From JANSWY01 sp965228955 (lineage in GTDB: Bacteria; Bacteroidota; Bacteroidia; Cytophagales; Cyclobacteriaceae), in contig OZ245848.1 of the NCBI GenBank assembly GCA_965228955.1, positions 1,054,001 through 1,118,000 of the forward strand: a stretch of 64,000 nucleotides of DNA, written 5' to 3'. The position numbers were made by a program, and so were the translations under genes. Shown here piece after piece: positions 24,734 to 33,249 of this stretch (its first letter is position 1; each line of letters begins with the position of its first letter). The notes beneath the pieces are model-generated. The model saw only the letters and a list, made by a program, of their open reading frames with translations, did no database searches and had not been told where the DNA came from.

Positions 24734-27328
24734 TTCATCTCTCAATGACTCCACGGGATTCCGCAGAGCTGCCCTTATTCCTTGTTCCCCAATTATGATT
24801 AGCGTTAGCAGAACTGAAACAATACCTGCTGACACAAATAACCAAACACTCAGATCAATCTGATAAGCAAATCCATTAAGCCAATCTTGCAATACTACAT
24901 AAGATATTGGACAGGCAACAACAATACTGATGATCACCATGATCAGGTACTCCTTAGAAATAATTCCAAGAATGTTAGATACACTCGCTCCCAACACTTT
25001 TCTGATACCGATTTCTTTGGTTTTCAGTTGTGTTGCAAAAGACACTAATCCAAGGAGCCCAAGGCATGATATGATGATGGCCATTGCCGTGAAATATAAT
25101 GTCAGTTTACTCACAAGAATTTCACTCTTATATCGATTGTTGTATTGCTCATCCAACAAATCAAAGTTGAAATTTCTGGCAGGATTAAATTCTTTATGAA
25201 GCTCTTCAAGCGAAGCAATTGCTTGCTTTGTTTCTCCCATTTTGGTTTTTACCAGGATCATCCAGGGTTCTTTATCATATCTTAGAATCAACGGCTCAAT
25301 AGGAGAGTGCAGTGAATGAAAATGAAAGTCTTCAATCACACCAATTATTTTCCCATCATTCTCCCAGAATGAAAGGTCAGTTCCTACAGGATTATCAAGC
25401 CCCATAATTTTGGCGCATGTTTCGTTTATGATGTAATTGGCAGTATCAGTCGCAAGATCCCAATCGAAATTCCTTCCGTACTTCAGTTTGATGTCAAGAG
25501 TTGGAATGTAATTCGGATCGATACCAGTGACATAGAAATGTTTTTCAAATTCTGGATTCTTACCAGGCCATGATGGATCACTAGTTGAGTTACCAACTGA
25601 CAATGGGTCCTGATCGGTAGTAGCGATACTCTGTATGCCAGGCATATTACTCAACCTGTTTTTGTACACCTGGAAATCTTTCGAGTATTCCATGTCGCCC
25701 ATATAGGCCTTTATCACGTTCTCTCTATCCATCCCTGTATTCTTCTCAAAGATGTACTGAATCTGTCGATAGACCGTGATGGAACCAACAATCATGATGG
25801 TAGTGATGGCGAATTGGAATACTACCAATCCTTTTCTTAATAACTGATTGCTTCGGTCTCCTTTTAAAATTCCTTTTAAAGCTCTGATCGGATCCATTCT
25901 GGCCATATAAAGCGCAGGGTAAAGTCCTGATAGAAGTCCAAGTGTGAGTACAAAACCAAGTGCCAGCATTACAAAATCTAAAGTCAACACTTCAACTCCA
26001 ACAGACTTGCCAGTAAGGAAATTGAAATACGGTAATAGGAAGTAAACCAAAAGGCTTGAGATAATAAAGGCAAAACCAGTAATCAAAAGTGATTCAACAA
26101 TGAACTGCGTTCGTAATGATTGTCTTACTGCACCCATTACTTTTCTTACTCCTGCTTCTTTGGATCTTTTAGCGGCTCTGGCTGTGGATAGATTGATGAA
26201 GTTGATACTTGCCAATAGGAGTATAAGAATGGCTGCTACAGATAATAGTCTTACATAATCAATTCTTCCTCCTGCTAAGGAGCCGTTTACATAGTTATTC
26301 TTCAGATATCTATCAGCAAATGGCTGCAAAAACAAGGTTGCATTATCTTCCACATCAGGTCTGTGTTCCTGCACAGCTTTCTGCATGTTGGCTGTTGCAG
26401 TTTCAGTGTTGTAGGAAGGATTGATTTTCACAAAAGTCCGATTGGAATAATTTCCCCAATGCGCTATCCATGGACTATTAGCTAATCTGGCTTTGAAAGG
26501 AATAATGTAATCAAACTTCATAGTTGAATGCCTTGGGATATCCTCAAATATGGCAGCAAGCGTCAGTTGTTTCCCTTTATGGGTTGTAACCATGGTTCCA
26601 ATAACATCCTGAGATCTCCAGTTTTCTCCGAAGTATCGAGTTGCCATTTTCTCACTTATTGCAATGGAAGTTTCATTCTTCTCCATCTCTTCATAAGCAC
26701 CTTTTACAGGTTTGATAGAGAATATTTCGAAGATAGAAGGTGAGGCAAACAGTCCTCTTGATTGAATTTTTTCTTCTCCTTTTTTAAGAATGATGTCGCT
26801 TCCCCAGTTGGTTGCAGCAACTAAATCTATTGAAGGATATTTTTCTTCTAATACGGCCTTTAGCGGATAAGGAGTGGATTCCCAGGTGACCGTTCCATCA
26901 TCCTGAGGCATGTTGGCTCTTACATAGTGGATGAGTTCATTATCATCCGACCACTTATTGTACTTTAATTCATCCTGAACCCATAGGTAGATGAATAAGC
27001 TGCAGGTAATTCCCAGGGCCAAACCGGTAATGTTGGTGAAGGTGTAGCCCTTTTCTTTTTTAAACACTCTGAAAGCTACTTTCAGATAGTTTGCAATGAT
27101 GTCCAAATTCATGAAGTATTGAGTTTGTTTAAGGCTGGAGGGACGGAAAAACCGAATAACATCGATTATAAATCTGAACCTTGCCTTGAGTTGACCTTTA
27201 TTTTTAGAGTTTTTATGAAATTGCTCTGTAAGATCTCCCTGGATTTCATCGATCAGATTGGGATGGCAGTACCACTCCAAAAATCGATTGGCCCAGTCGG
27301 GTGGAGATATGTTTGTTTGTTGTTGCAT
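24731..27328 (-). CDS. MacB/FtsX-like permease with N-terminal permease-prefix domain
   Basis: An 865-residue paralog of the 14381-17047 permease. Residues 1-72 are the prefix domain (PPDWANRFLEWYCHPNLIDEIQGDL region); from Met73 (MNLDIIANYLKVAFRVFKKEK) it follows the duplicated MacB_PCD/FtsX plan, with RSKEAGVRKVMGAV in the first unit and TKEIGIRKVLGAS in the second, ending RNPVESLRDE. The DNA just before codon 73 contains AACTCAATACTT, identical to the leader of the prefix-less permease gene at 8387. It overlaps the PadR stop by one base. No ATPase gene is near. Substrate is unknown. Confidence 0.9.
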   Translation of the reverse strand: MQQQTNISPPDWANRFLEWYCHPNLIDEIQGDLTEQFHKNSKNKGQLKARFRFIIDVIRFFRPSSLKQTQYFMNLDIIANYLKVAFRVFKKEKGYTFTNITGLALGITCSLFIYLWVQDELKYNKWSDDNELIHYVRANMPQDDGTVTWESTPYPLKAVLEEKYPSIDLVAATNWGSDIILKKGEEKIQSRGLFASPSIFEIFSIKPVKGAYEEMEKNETSIAISEKMATRYFGENWRSQDVIGTMVTTHKGKQLTLAAIFEDIPRHSTMKFDYIIPFKARLANSPWIAHWGNYSNRTFVKINPSYNTETATANMQKAVQEHRPDVEDNATLFLQPFADRYLKNNYVNGSLAGGRIDYVRLLSVAAILILLLASINFINLSTARAAKRSKEAGVRKVMGAVRQSLRTQFIVESLLITGFAFIISSLLVYFLLPYFNFLTGKSVGVEVLTLDFVMLALGFVLTLGLLSGLYPALYMARMDPIRALKGILKGDRSNQLLRKGLVVFQFAITTIMIVGSITVYRQIQYIFEKNTGMDRENVIKAYMGDMEYSKDFQVYKNRLSNMPGIQSIATTDQDPLSVGNSTSDPSWPGKNPEFEKHFYVTGIDPNYIPTLDIKLKYGRNFDWDLATDTANYIINETCAKIMGLDNPVGTDLSFWENDGKIIGVIEDFHFHSLHSPIEPLILRYDKEPWMILVKTKMGETKQAIASLEELHKEFNPARNFNFDLLDEQYNNRYKSEILVSKLTLYFTAMAIIISCLGLLGLVSFATQLKTKEIGIRKVLGASVSNILGIISKEYLIMVIISIVVACPISYVVLQDWLNGFAYQIDLSVWLFVSAGIVSVLLTLIIIGEQGIRAALRNPVESLRDE

Positions 27329-27654
27329 TAAATATTGAACTTAGGAGCTATGTTCCAAAGTGTTTCTCTTGTTTCTCTGAGTTCTGAAAGTACCTTGTAA
27401 CCAAAAGGAGTGATCTCATAAAGACGTTTCTTTCTTCCGCCTCTATCAGCAGTGGCTCCTCCCATCTTGCTTGTCAAGAATCCCTTTTTCTCTAGCCTTG
27501 TAAGTACTGTGTGAATCGCAGGAATCGATATAGTCTTACCTGACCTGGATTGATATTCTTCAGCCACAGATACTCCATATGCTTCATCCGGCATGGCAAG
27601 TACAATTAACAAGATCGTTTCTTCGAGGCTACCAAGGTTTGGTGTTTCGCTCAT
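27328..27654 (-). CDS. PadR-family transcriptional regulator
   Basis: A 108-residue paralog of the 14052 regulator: LGSLEETILLIVLAMPDEAYGVSVAEEY, then ISIPAIHTVLTRLEKKGFLTSK as the recognition helix and DRGGRKKRLYEITPFGYKVL as the wing. It shares one base with the downstream permease start, reproducing the layout of the first module. Its own promoter contains a TTATACA/TGTATAA dyad that reaches into the start codon, so autorepression is likely. Confidence 0.93.
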   Translation of the reverse strand: MSETPNLGSLEETILLIVLAMPDEAYGVSVAEEYQSRSGKTISIPAIHTVLTRLEKKGFLTSKMGGATADRGGRKKRLYEITPFGYKVLSELRETRETLWNIAPKFNI

Positions 27655-27715
27655 TATACAGATATTTAATTAACTATTGTATAACAAATGTATTTCAATA
27701 CGGGAACACTTGCAA
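27654..27715 (-). promoter_or_regulatory. Promoter and dyad operator of the second padR gene
   Basis: On the minus strand, TTG (27713-27715), a 20-bp spacer and TACATTTG (27685-27692) match the Bacteroidota sigma-A consensus TTG/TAnnTTTG. Between the -7 element and the ATG lies an inverted repeat, TTATACA (27678-27684 read on the minus strand) and TGTATAA (27654-27660), 17 bp apart, positioned to block transcription start. Confidence 0.6.
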
Positions 27716-27762
27716 ATTTGTTGTGTGGAAAAGGGAGAAATTGGTTTAGTCATCTCTTTCAA

Positions 27763-27924
27763 TCCCCCTAACCCCTCCCGATATAGATCGGGACAGGCTT
27801 TCTCCAAGGGGGGACCAGCTCGCGACTTTTTTTCATTTGGACCAACCTTAATTCTGCAAACTCATGCGAAAGTCTACCTCAAAACCCGCAACTCGTATCC
27901 TGACAACAGACAACAGACAACAGA
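27763..27924. repeat. Nested-hairpin intergenic element and CAACAGA heptamers
   Basis: In the 343-bp gap upstream of padR, CCCGAT/ATCGGG (27777-27782 and 27787-27792) forms an inner hairpin inside outer arms TCCCCCT (27763-27769) and AGGGGGGA (27807-27814). Farther on, CAACAGA is repeated three times in tandem (27904-27924). A related heptamer run occurs at 63415. Bases 27925-27997 hold nothing else recognisable. It looks like a dispersed intergenic repeat rather than a gene. Confidence 0.5.
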
Positions 27925-27997
27925 AAACAAAAAAACGCCCACCAGAAAAAATCCCGATGAACGTTTAAACCAGCTATGATTAAAATCTTAAAGCTTC

Positions 27998-30604
27998 TTA
28001 CTCAATCGTAATCCTCATTCGTTTATCAAACTCTTCTGAGGTTACATTCATGATATATATACCAGCTTTCAACTGAGAAATATCTAGTGATACCTGATGA
28101 TCACCTTTATGATGTAGGTATGATTTTGCCGAAACCACTTTGCCATCCAGGCTCATAATATTCACACGGACATTAGCATCCGAAGAAAGTGAATAAACCA
28201 CGTTCAATAAATTATCTGCAGGATTAGGATACACATTAAACTCATATCCAGTTTGCGCTTCCAGTTGCTCTATTTCACGTTCTGCTCTTGCGCCTGTTCC
28301 ACTGCAATCTAATGGGCAATTAGTGGTCCAGGCTCCATTTGTGTACCAACCATCAGAGCTTCTTGGTAAGTCACCAGTTTGATTTCCAGAACCATCATTG
28401 AATACAAATGCAACATCACTGTTATTAACTCCTGAAGGAACATTTAATGTGAATTCATACCATGATCCATTTAGAGATGTCATGGAATTTCCTGGCCACC
28501 CGCTTGTTCCTGAAATTGTAGAGTTGGTTGCTGTACTGTATGCGTATGCATTTAAGTTGGCACCCCAGCCACTCGGTCTTCTAAATCTGACAGTGATGGT
28601 ATTTCCACCACCGCCAGGCGTACATTCTCCCGGACATGTTGCAGACCAACTTCCGTTGTACCAACCATCGGAACTTCTACTTAAATCATCAGTCTGGTTT
28701 CCTGCTCCATCGTTGAATATTAGCCTAATATCGCCAGGATTAGCAGTAGTAGTCAGCGTGTAACTAGACCATGGCGTTCCAGAGATTGCGCTCATTGATT
28801 GCCCAGGCCATCCGGATGTTCCAGATAATGTTGAGTTAGTAGAAGCATTATAGAAATACACATTTGTTCCACTTCCCCAATTATCAGGTTTTCTAAAGTT
28901 CACAGTAAACGAAGTTGATCCACCACCTGGTGAGCAGGCAGTTGGACAAGTATCTGACCATGATCCATCTGTATACCAGCCGTCTGTGCTTCTTGATAAA
29001 TTGCCAGTCTGGTTACCACCATTGTCATTGAAGATTACTCTAATATCACTTGCAGCTATTCCTGCTGGTGGATTTAGAGTATAGCTGTACCAGTCCGTTC
29101 CGCTTATGTTGCTCATGGATTGTCCAGGCCATCCGTTTGTTCCGGAAACCGGAGCATTTGTTGATGCATTGAAGAAGTATGCACTTATGTTACTTCCCCA
29201 TCCTGCTGGTCTTCTGAAGTTCACAGTGAAAGGATCTACCGGATCAGGATCAGGACCTGTTCCTTGTGTCCATACAGCATAATCGATACCACTTGTTCGT
29301 AGTACCCATCCTGTTCCATTTGGTGACCAACTACCAGGACCTAGTTTCATTGCTATTGTTCCGTTTCTTCCGTCGATGTATGCTGCATATAGATCTGGTC
29401 TTGCCTCTTCTATGTTCATAGTGGTGCCAGCGTAGATTCGCACGTCTTTTCTGATTGCAATTAGATCTATTATTGCGTTTCTTACGCCAATTGGTGCATC
29501 AAAGAAGTGTGTCCAGAATACCATTGGGTTTCCAGGGTGAGTCAGGATGTAGGCATAACCTTTTCTTAGATTCACCTCATCTGAAGGGAATACGAAATTG
29601 CTTCCACAGCATTGCTGAGCTAGACCGGTATCATGATTATCTAAGAAAGTAACCGATTTTCCAGGGTTGATTCCAATCATTCCGGATGCGTTACCAGAGA
29701 AGTCTCTAAGATAGGAGAGATTATTATCTCTGAAGGCATTTTGTAAACTCACTTTGGTGTTGAAGTCGAAAGCGCTTGAAGACTGCTGAGTGAAGTTTAC
29801 CCAGTTGTTTGTTTGTACTCTACTGCTCTCAAGAAGTTCACCTACCGCGAAGTAAGGATTGGTTGCATCATTGTATTCTTTGTTAAATATTGGATCATAC
29901 CCATGAACAAAGTCATATCTCCATCCGTCAAATCCAATTTCATTTCTCAGAAATTGCATCCAGAGAATAATCTCTTGTCTTACTGCCGGGTTGAAATGGT
30001 CAAGATCTCTAGCAGCAGCGAACCCTCCGTTTGAGCCATCTGCCTTTAATGCAGTGCCAGGGAAGTAGTCTCCATTGATACTCAGATTAACAGGATAATT
30101 CACAAACTGTGGTCCTTCATCATCAGCAGTGATAAAAAAGGTAGGCCAGTCTGGATTTGCAAATGTGACTGCATCTGAAGATCCAACCCTGTGATTGATC
30201 ACAATATCACTCAAGACTTTTACATCATCTGCATGAAGATTGTTGATTAATGCTTCCAACTGAGCTCTTGTTCCATAAGCGGTGTTTAAATCATACAGCT
30301 CTCTTGGTAGATAACCTTGCGGTGCTGCAGAGTTACTCGGAGGAGGCATCCACCAAACATCAATTCCGGCATCCACCACTGTTTGACGATTTTGCTCGAG
30401 TACATCATACCATGTTTGACCTGGAGGTTGGTTTTGGACATTCCAGTCGAAAGCCTGGAACATCACATCCTCATCTTGTGCATTTGAAATTCCAACGATA
30501 AGAAATGATAAGAAAAATAGTAGTAGCTGTAAGCTTTTGTTCCGTGTAGGGAATACGTCCCTGTACCAGTCTCTGACGAGACCAGCATTCATAGTGTTCT
30601 TCAT
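27998..30604 (-). CDS. Secreted GH13 alpha-amylase with three starch-binding-like modules and T9SS sorting domain
   Basis: An 868-residue secreted enzyme. A basic N-region precedes the signal core LQLLLFFLSFLIVGISNAQ. The GH13 barrel (about 45-445) shows region I VLSDIVINH, region II GFDGWRYD with nucleophile Asp231, region III AVGELLES with acid/base Glu256, and region IV FLDNHD with Asp325. Three tandem modules follow (about 458-555, 565-660, 668-766), each with an FRRPxxWG start, GxxGWPGxSM centre and FNDxxGNQT then DGWY end, like starch-binding module family 26. A Por-secretion C-terminal domain (787-868) ends the protein. It should degrade starch-like glucans outside the cell. Confidence 0.93.
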   Translation of the reverse strand: MKNTMNAGLVRDWYRDVFPTRNKSLQLLLFFLSFLIVGISNAQDEDVMFQAFDWNVQNQPPGQTWYDVLEQNRQTVVDAGIDVWWMPPPSNSAAPQGYLPRELYDLNTAYGTRAQLEALINNLHADDVKVLSDIVINHRVGSSDAVTFANPDWPTFFITADDEGPQFVNYPVNLSINGDYFPGTALKADGSNGGFAAARDLDHFNPAVRQEIILWMQFLRNEIGFDGWRYDFVHGYDPIFNKEYNDATNPYFAVGELLESSRVQTNNWVNFTQQSSSAFDFNTKVSLQNAFRDNNLSYLRDFSGNASGMIGINPGKSVTFLDNHDTGLAQQCCGSNFVFPSDEVNLRKGYAYILTHPGNPMVFWTHFFDAPIGVRNAIIDLIAIRKDVRIYAGTTMNIEEARPDLYAAYIDGRNGTIAMKLGPGSWSPNGTGWVLRTSGIDYAVWTQGTGPDPDPVDPFTVNFRRPAGWGSNISAYFFNASTNAPVSGTNGWPGQSMSNISGTDWYSYTLNPPAGIAASDIRVIFNDNGGNQTGNLSRSTDGWYTDGSWSDTCPTACSPGGGSTSFTVNFRKPDNWGSGTNVYFYNASTNSTLSGTSGWPGQSMSAISGTPWSSYTLTTTANPGDIRLIFNDGAGNQTDDLSRSSDGWYNGSWSATCPGECTPGGGGNTITVRFRRPSGWGANLNAYAYSTATNSTISGTSGWPGNSMTSLNGSWYEFTLNVPSGVNNSDVAFVFNDGSGNQTGDLPRSSDGWYTNGAWTTNCPLDCSGTGARAEREIEQLEAQTGYEFNVYPNPADNLLNVVYSLSSDANVRVNIMSLDGKVVSAKSYLHHKGDHQVSLDISQLKAGIYIMNVTSEEFDKRMRITIE

Positions 30605-30784
30605 TTATTTACATTATAGGTTTAAAATTATACTTGTAATTTTTGGAAGAAAAGGAGGGAAAAACGACTCAAATGATAAAATGACCCTGTTGAAATCGTC
30701 AATCATTATGATTGTGTGAAACGAATGTCAGATTGGCGTCACTTCCGCTTTTCCCGTAAACAATCGGATTAAACAGTTATGAGT
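30605..30784. other. Amylase upstream region
   Basis: The 180 bp between the amylase start and the 21-bp array hold no gene. On the minus strand TTTTATCATTTGAG (near 30673-30686) resembles a TAnnTTTG -7 element but with one extra base, and no convincing -33 element was found. No hairpin with a T-run is present. Confidence 0.4.
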
Positions 30785-31120
30785 TATTGTCATCTCTATT
30801 GAAAGATTAAGTTTCTCGAACTTCAGACCATAATTCCTCTCAATCAGACAACATTTCTAATTAAACAGATAAGTATTCTTGTAAAACAGTAGATAATTCT
30901 CCAGGACAAGAAGGCAATTCTTTGAAATCTCTACGTATTATCTTAGAAAAAGCAAGTAATTCTTTCTTGTCAGATAAGATTTCTTAATGATAAGTAGGTA
31001 TTTCTTTAGAATAAGTAAGTAATTCTTGGTAAGAAGTAAGTATTTCCTTTAGAAAAGCAAGTAATTATTTGATGTAATTACGTAGTTTTTATTGAGAAAC
31101 AAGTAATTCTTAGCTAAATG
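30785..31120. repeat. 21-bp-period degenerate tandem array (16 units)
   Basis: Sixteen consecutive units of exactly 21 bp run through the 600-bp gap between the HEAT-like and amylase genes. The consensus is YAAGTAWTTCTT, six variable bases, then AAG. The T-T-C core falls at 30813, 30834, 30855, 30876, 30897, 30918, then every 21 bp to 31107 without one indel, although single units differ at up to half of their bases; 30960, 30981, 31002 and 31023 are the best copies. Two weaker units may extend it to 31162. The core AAGTAATTCTT is a near-palindrome. No intact reading frame crosses it. Confidence 0.85.
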
Positions 31121-31204
31121 ACGATGTTTTTTGCAGGGCAGTGTTTTGTTCTACCAGGTTGAAGCCAGGAATATCATGTGGTGGGAGAAATCTGATAAAT
31201 CGAG

Positions 31205-31720
31205 TTACAGCTTCGAAAGGTTCTTTAATATCTTCTTACCTCTACTCTTAAATCCAGCACTGCCATATGGCATTTGATCTTCAATCAATGGAATCAGTTC
31301 ATTCTTCAGTTCAGGGAATTTGACGCAGATGTTTCCAAGCACAGTCATTGCAAATACCTTTACTGCGATTGTTTCTTCTCCGGACTGCATCAGGTTAAAG
31401 CAGATGTCAGCAGTTTCTCCCAATAGTTCTTCTGGAATTTCTACATCTTGTAGAACTCTGACTGTATTTCTTTTGACAGCAACATGAACCTGTTTCTTTA
31501 GGTTAAGAATCAGTTTTTCAAGGTGTGGCTCGAGTAGTTTGGGATACTGGTCTGCACAATGACTTAATACCCAAGCGGCTCTTTGGGTGACTCGATATTC
31601 ATCTGCCAGGAACAGTGTGATGAGTTGATTGAATTTCTCGGGATCTTCACCAATATAATTACTGATTTTTACAGCTTGAGCTTTTGAGTGTTCTTTGAGA
31701 AGTTCTTTTTTGATATCCAA
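31205..31720 (-). CDS. HEAT-like helical-repeat protein
   Basis: A 171-residue cytosolic protein built of paired helices: YRVTQRAAWVLSHCADQYPKLLEPHLEKLILNLKK, then VAVKRNTVRVLQDVEIPEE and TIAVKVFAMTVLGNICVKFPELKNELIPLIEDQ. This is the spacing of HEAT repeats and matches a small Bacteroidota family sometimes mislabelled adenylosuccinate lyase. The only usable start is TTG 31720; a stop lies seven codons upstream and there is no ATG between. No enzymatic motif is visible. It follows the CotH gene but is separated from it by a terminator. Confidence 0.75.
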   Translation of the reverse strand: MDIKKELLKEHSKAQAVKISNYIGEDPEKFNQLITLFLADEYRVTQRAAWVLSHCADQYPKLLEPHLEKLILNLKKQVHVAVKRNTVRVLQDVEIPEELLGETADICFNLMQSGEETIAVKVFAMTVLGNICVKFPELKNELIPLIEDQMPYGSAGFKSRGKKILKNLSKL

Positions 31721-31745
31721 TGTTTGAGCCTTTTCTCAAAGCTAA

Positions 31746-31775
31746 AAAACCGGATCAATAATCTGACCCGGTTTT
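31746..31775 (-). terminator. Terminator of the CotH gene
   Basis: A 12-bp stem with one G-U pair on the minus strand (arms 31746-31757 and 31764-31775, core CCGG), followed on that strand by a run of six T. It lies between the CotH stop and the HEAT-like start. Confidence 0.85.
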
Positions 31776-31791
31776 GGTATTAACTAAACAT

Positions 31792-33126
31792 TTATTCAAG
31801 AAAATTTTCAACAGCTGTGTTTCTGGAAGTAACATGTGATTTTAAAGCCAGAATATTAAATGAGAAACTGGAGTTTTCCTCAGTGGCATAACTTGTGATT
31901 AAGGATTCATGAGATTCAAGGACTGGATCCATGTAATTGCTGTTGTAGAAGTTATTTGTAAACTCTGATAGATATTGCTTGTAAATCTCATTGTATTCAT
32001 CAACATCCATGATGTATCTGATAATTGGCCAATTGCTAGAGACCTCATCAAGCGAAAGACTCAACGCTCCACCCATTTTTCCGTCTTGCATAGCTTCATT
32101 GTTATCCCAAGGTATCCAACACAACTTTCCATTGTTGTTATACAGGAAGTAATTATGAGTCATGATTCCATATGTATCCCAATTCTGAATGGTCTGATTA
32201 ACTGCGAGATACTTTAGATAGGCGTCAACATCAAAAATAGATTCCAAATCACTTTTCCAGTTTTCAGGATCGCTGGTTCTGGAAGCATCGTGAAGTAGTT
32301 CATATAAACTATAAACATCAGAGTAATCACCTATGTCTTCATTGGTCTTTAAGTCCATTTCTGATTCATCATAGGTGCCAAAAGCAAAGGATGCAGCATC
32401 TCCATCTGGTTTGTAGAGATTTCCATCTGAGTCTTCAAATTGTGATTCGGGAATGGTATTGTCAACTTCTTCCACTAATGTGTATAATCCGATATATTGG
32501 GAACCATTTCCTCTATCCAGATAAACAGCACAGAAAGAAGTTCTAGCCGAAACCACACCAAATGATCTGAATAAGTCAGTGCTTACTTTCTCTCTCACAA
32601 AAGAATCATCCATGCTGTTGTTTCCAAGATTAAGTTGCTTGAATCCATAAAAGCGCTGATTATTGATATCAGGATAATTGTCTTCAAATTCATCAAAATC
32701 CAATTTAAATGGATATTTATCAGTGTTACTTCTGTAGGAATTAATCAGAGTGGAATTTCCCTTGTATCTAATTCCGATTTTATACCATTCAATTCCTTCA
32801 AATTCCAATGTAGCAGGAACCCAAATAGGGGTGAAGTCAATATCATTTGGGCTTGCTCCTCCAAGATTCTCATCTAAATCCTGTTGCATAGCATTCCAGA
32901 ATTCTTCGTCAATGGTGATCTTCAATTCCAATACTTTGTTTTCCGGGAATACTACTGCGTAGTTAGGATCAACATCATTGCTGTGTGTCTCCTCGGTCCA
33001 GTCTGGAGTTTCTATTGCGATTTCACCATCTGGCAACAGGTCATCAACTGTGACTTCATCGTCATTATTGTTGCAAGATGTGAATAGGGTGAGGGTGATG
33101 ATGATTGAATAAAATACCTTGTTCAT
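31792..33126 (-). CDS. CotH-family (spore-coat kinase-like) lipoprotein
   Basis: A 444-residue lipoprotein from ATG 33126, signal MNKVFYSIIITLTLFTSC with lipidated Cys and the Asn/Asp run that follows it in this phylum. An upstream frame extension lacks a signal and is rejected. CotH motifs are KYPFKLDFDEF, GFKQLNLGNNSMDDSFVREK, YIGLYTLVEEVD and LCWIPWDNNEAM, the last holding the metal/catalytic Asp region of this atypical kinase fold. CotH proteins phosphorylate coat proteins in Bacillus; in Bacteroidota the targets are unknown, and this one would face the periplasm or cell surface. Confidence 0.9.
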   Translation of the reverse strand: MNKVFYSIIITLTLFTSCNNNDDEVTVDDLLPDGEIAIETPDWTEETHSNDVDPNYAVVFPENKVLELKITIDEEFWNAMQQDLDENLGGASPNDIDFTPIWVPATLEFEGIEWYKIGIRYKGNSTLINSYRSNTDKYPFKLDFDEFEDNYPDINNQRFYGFKQLNLGNNSMDDSFVREKVSTDLFRSFGVVSARTSFCAVYLDRGNGSQYIGLYTLVEEVDNTIPESQFEDSDGNLYKPDGDAASFAFGTYDESEMDLKTNEDIGDYSDVYSLYELLHDASRTSDPENWKSDLESIFDVDAYLKYLAVNQTIQNWDTYGIMTHNYFLYNNNGKLCWIPWDNNEAMQDGKMGGALSLSLDEVSSNWPIIRYIMDVDEYNEIYKQYLSEFTNNFYNSNYMDPVLESHESLITSYATEENSSFSFNILALKSHVTSRNTAVENFLE

Positions 33127-33249
33127 AAAAAATAGCCTTAAGTAAAAAAATAAGATTCTATTTAAAGGACATGCATCAGGCTTTTTTACCACCCCTTTGA
33201 GTCGCGGATTCTTTTTATATTGAAGCATCAATTTTACTTTGGAACTTAG

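Noticed and set aside
27677..27979. A 100-codon plus-strand frame in the gap upstream of padR.
   Set aside because: It runs through the nested hairpin and the CAACAGA repeats, has an odd composition and begins inside the padR promoter.
30785..31120. The 21-bp array as a CRISPR array.
   Set aside because: Units are 21 bp in total with no identical repeat or unique spacers, and no cas gene is present in the window.
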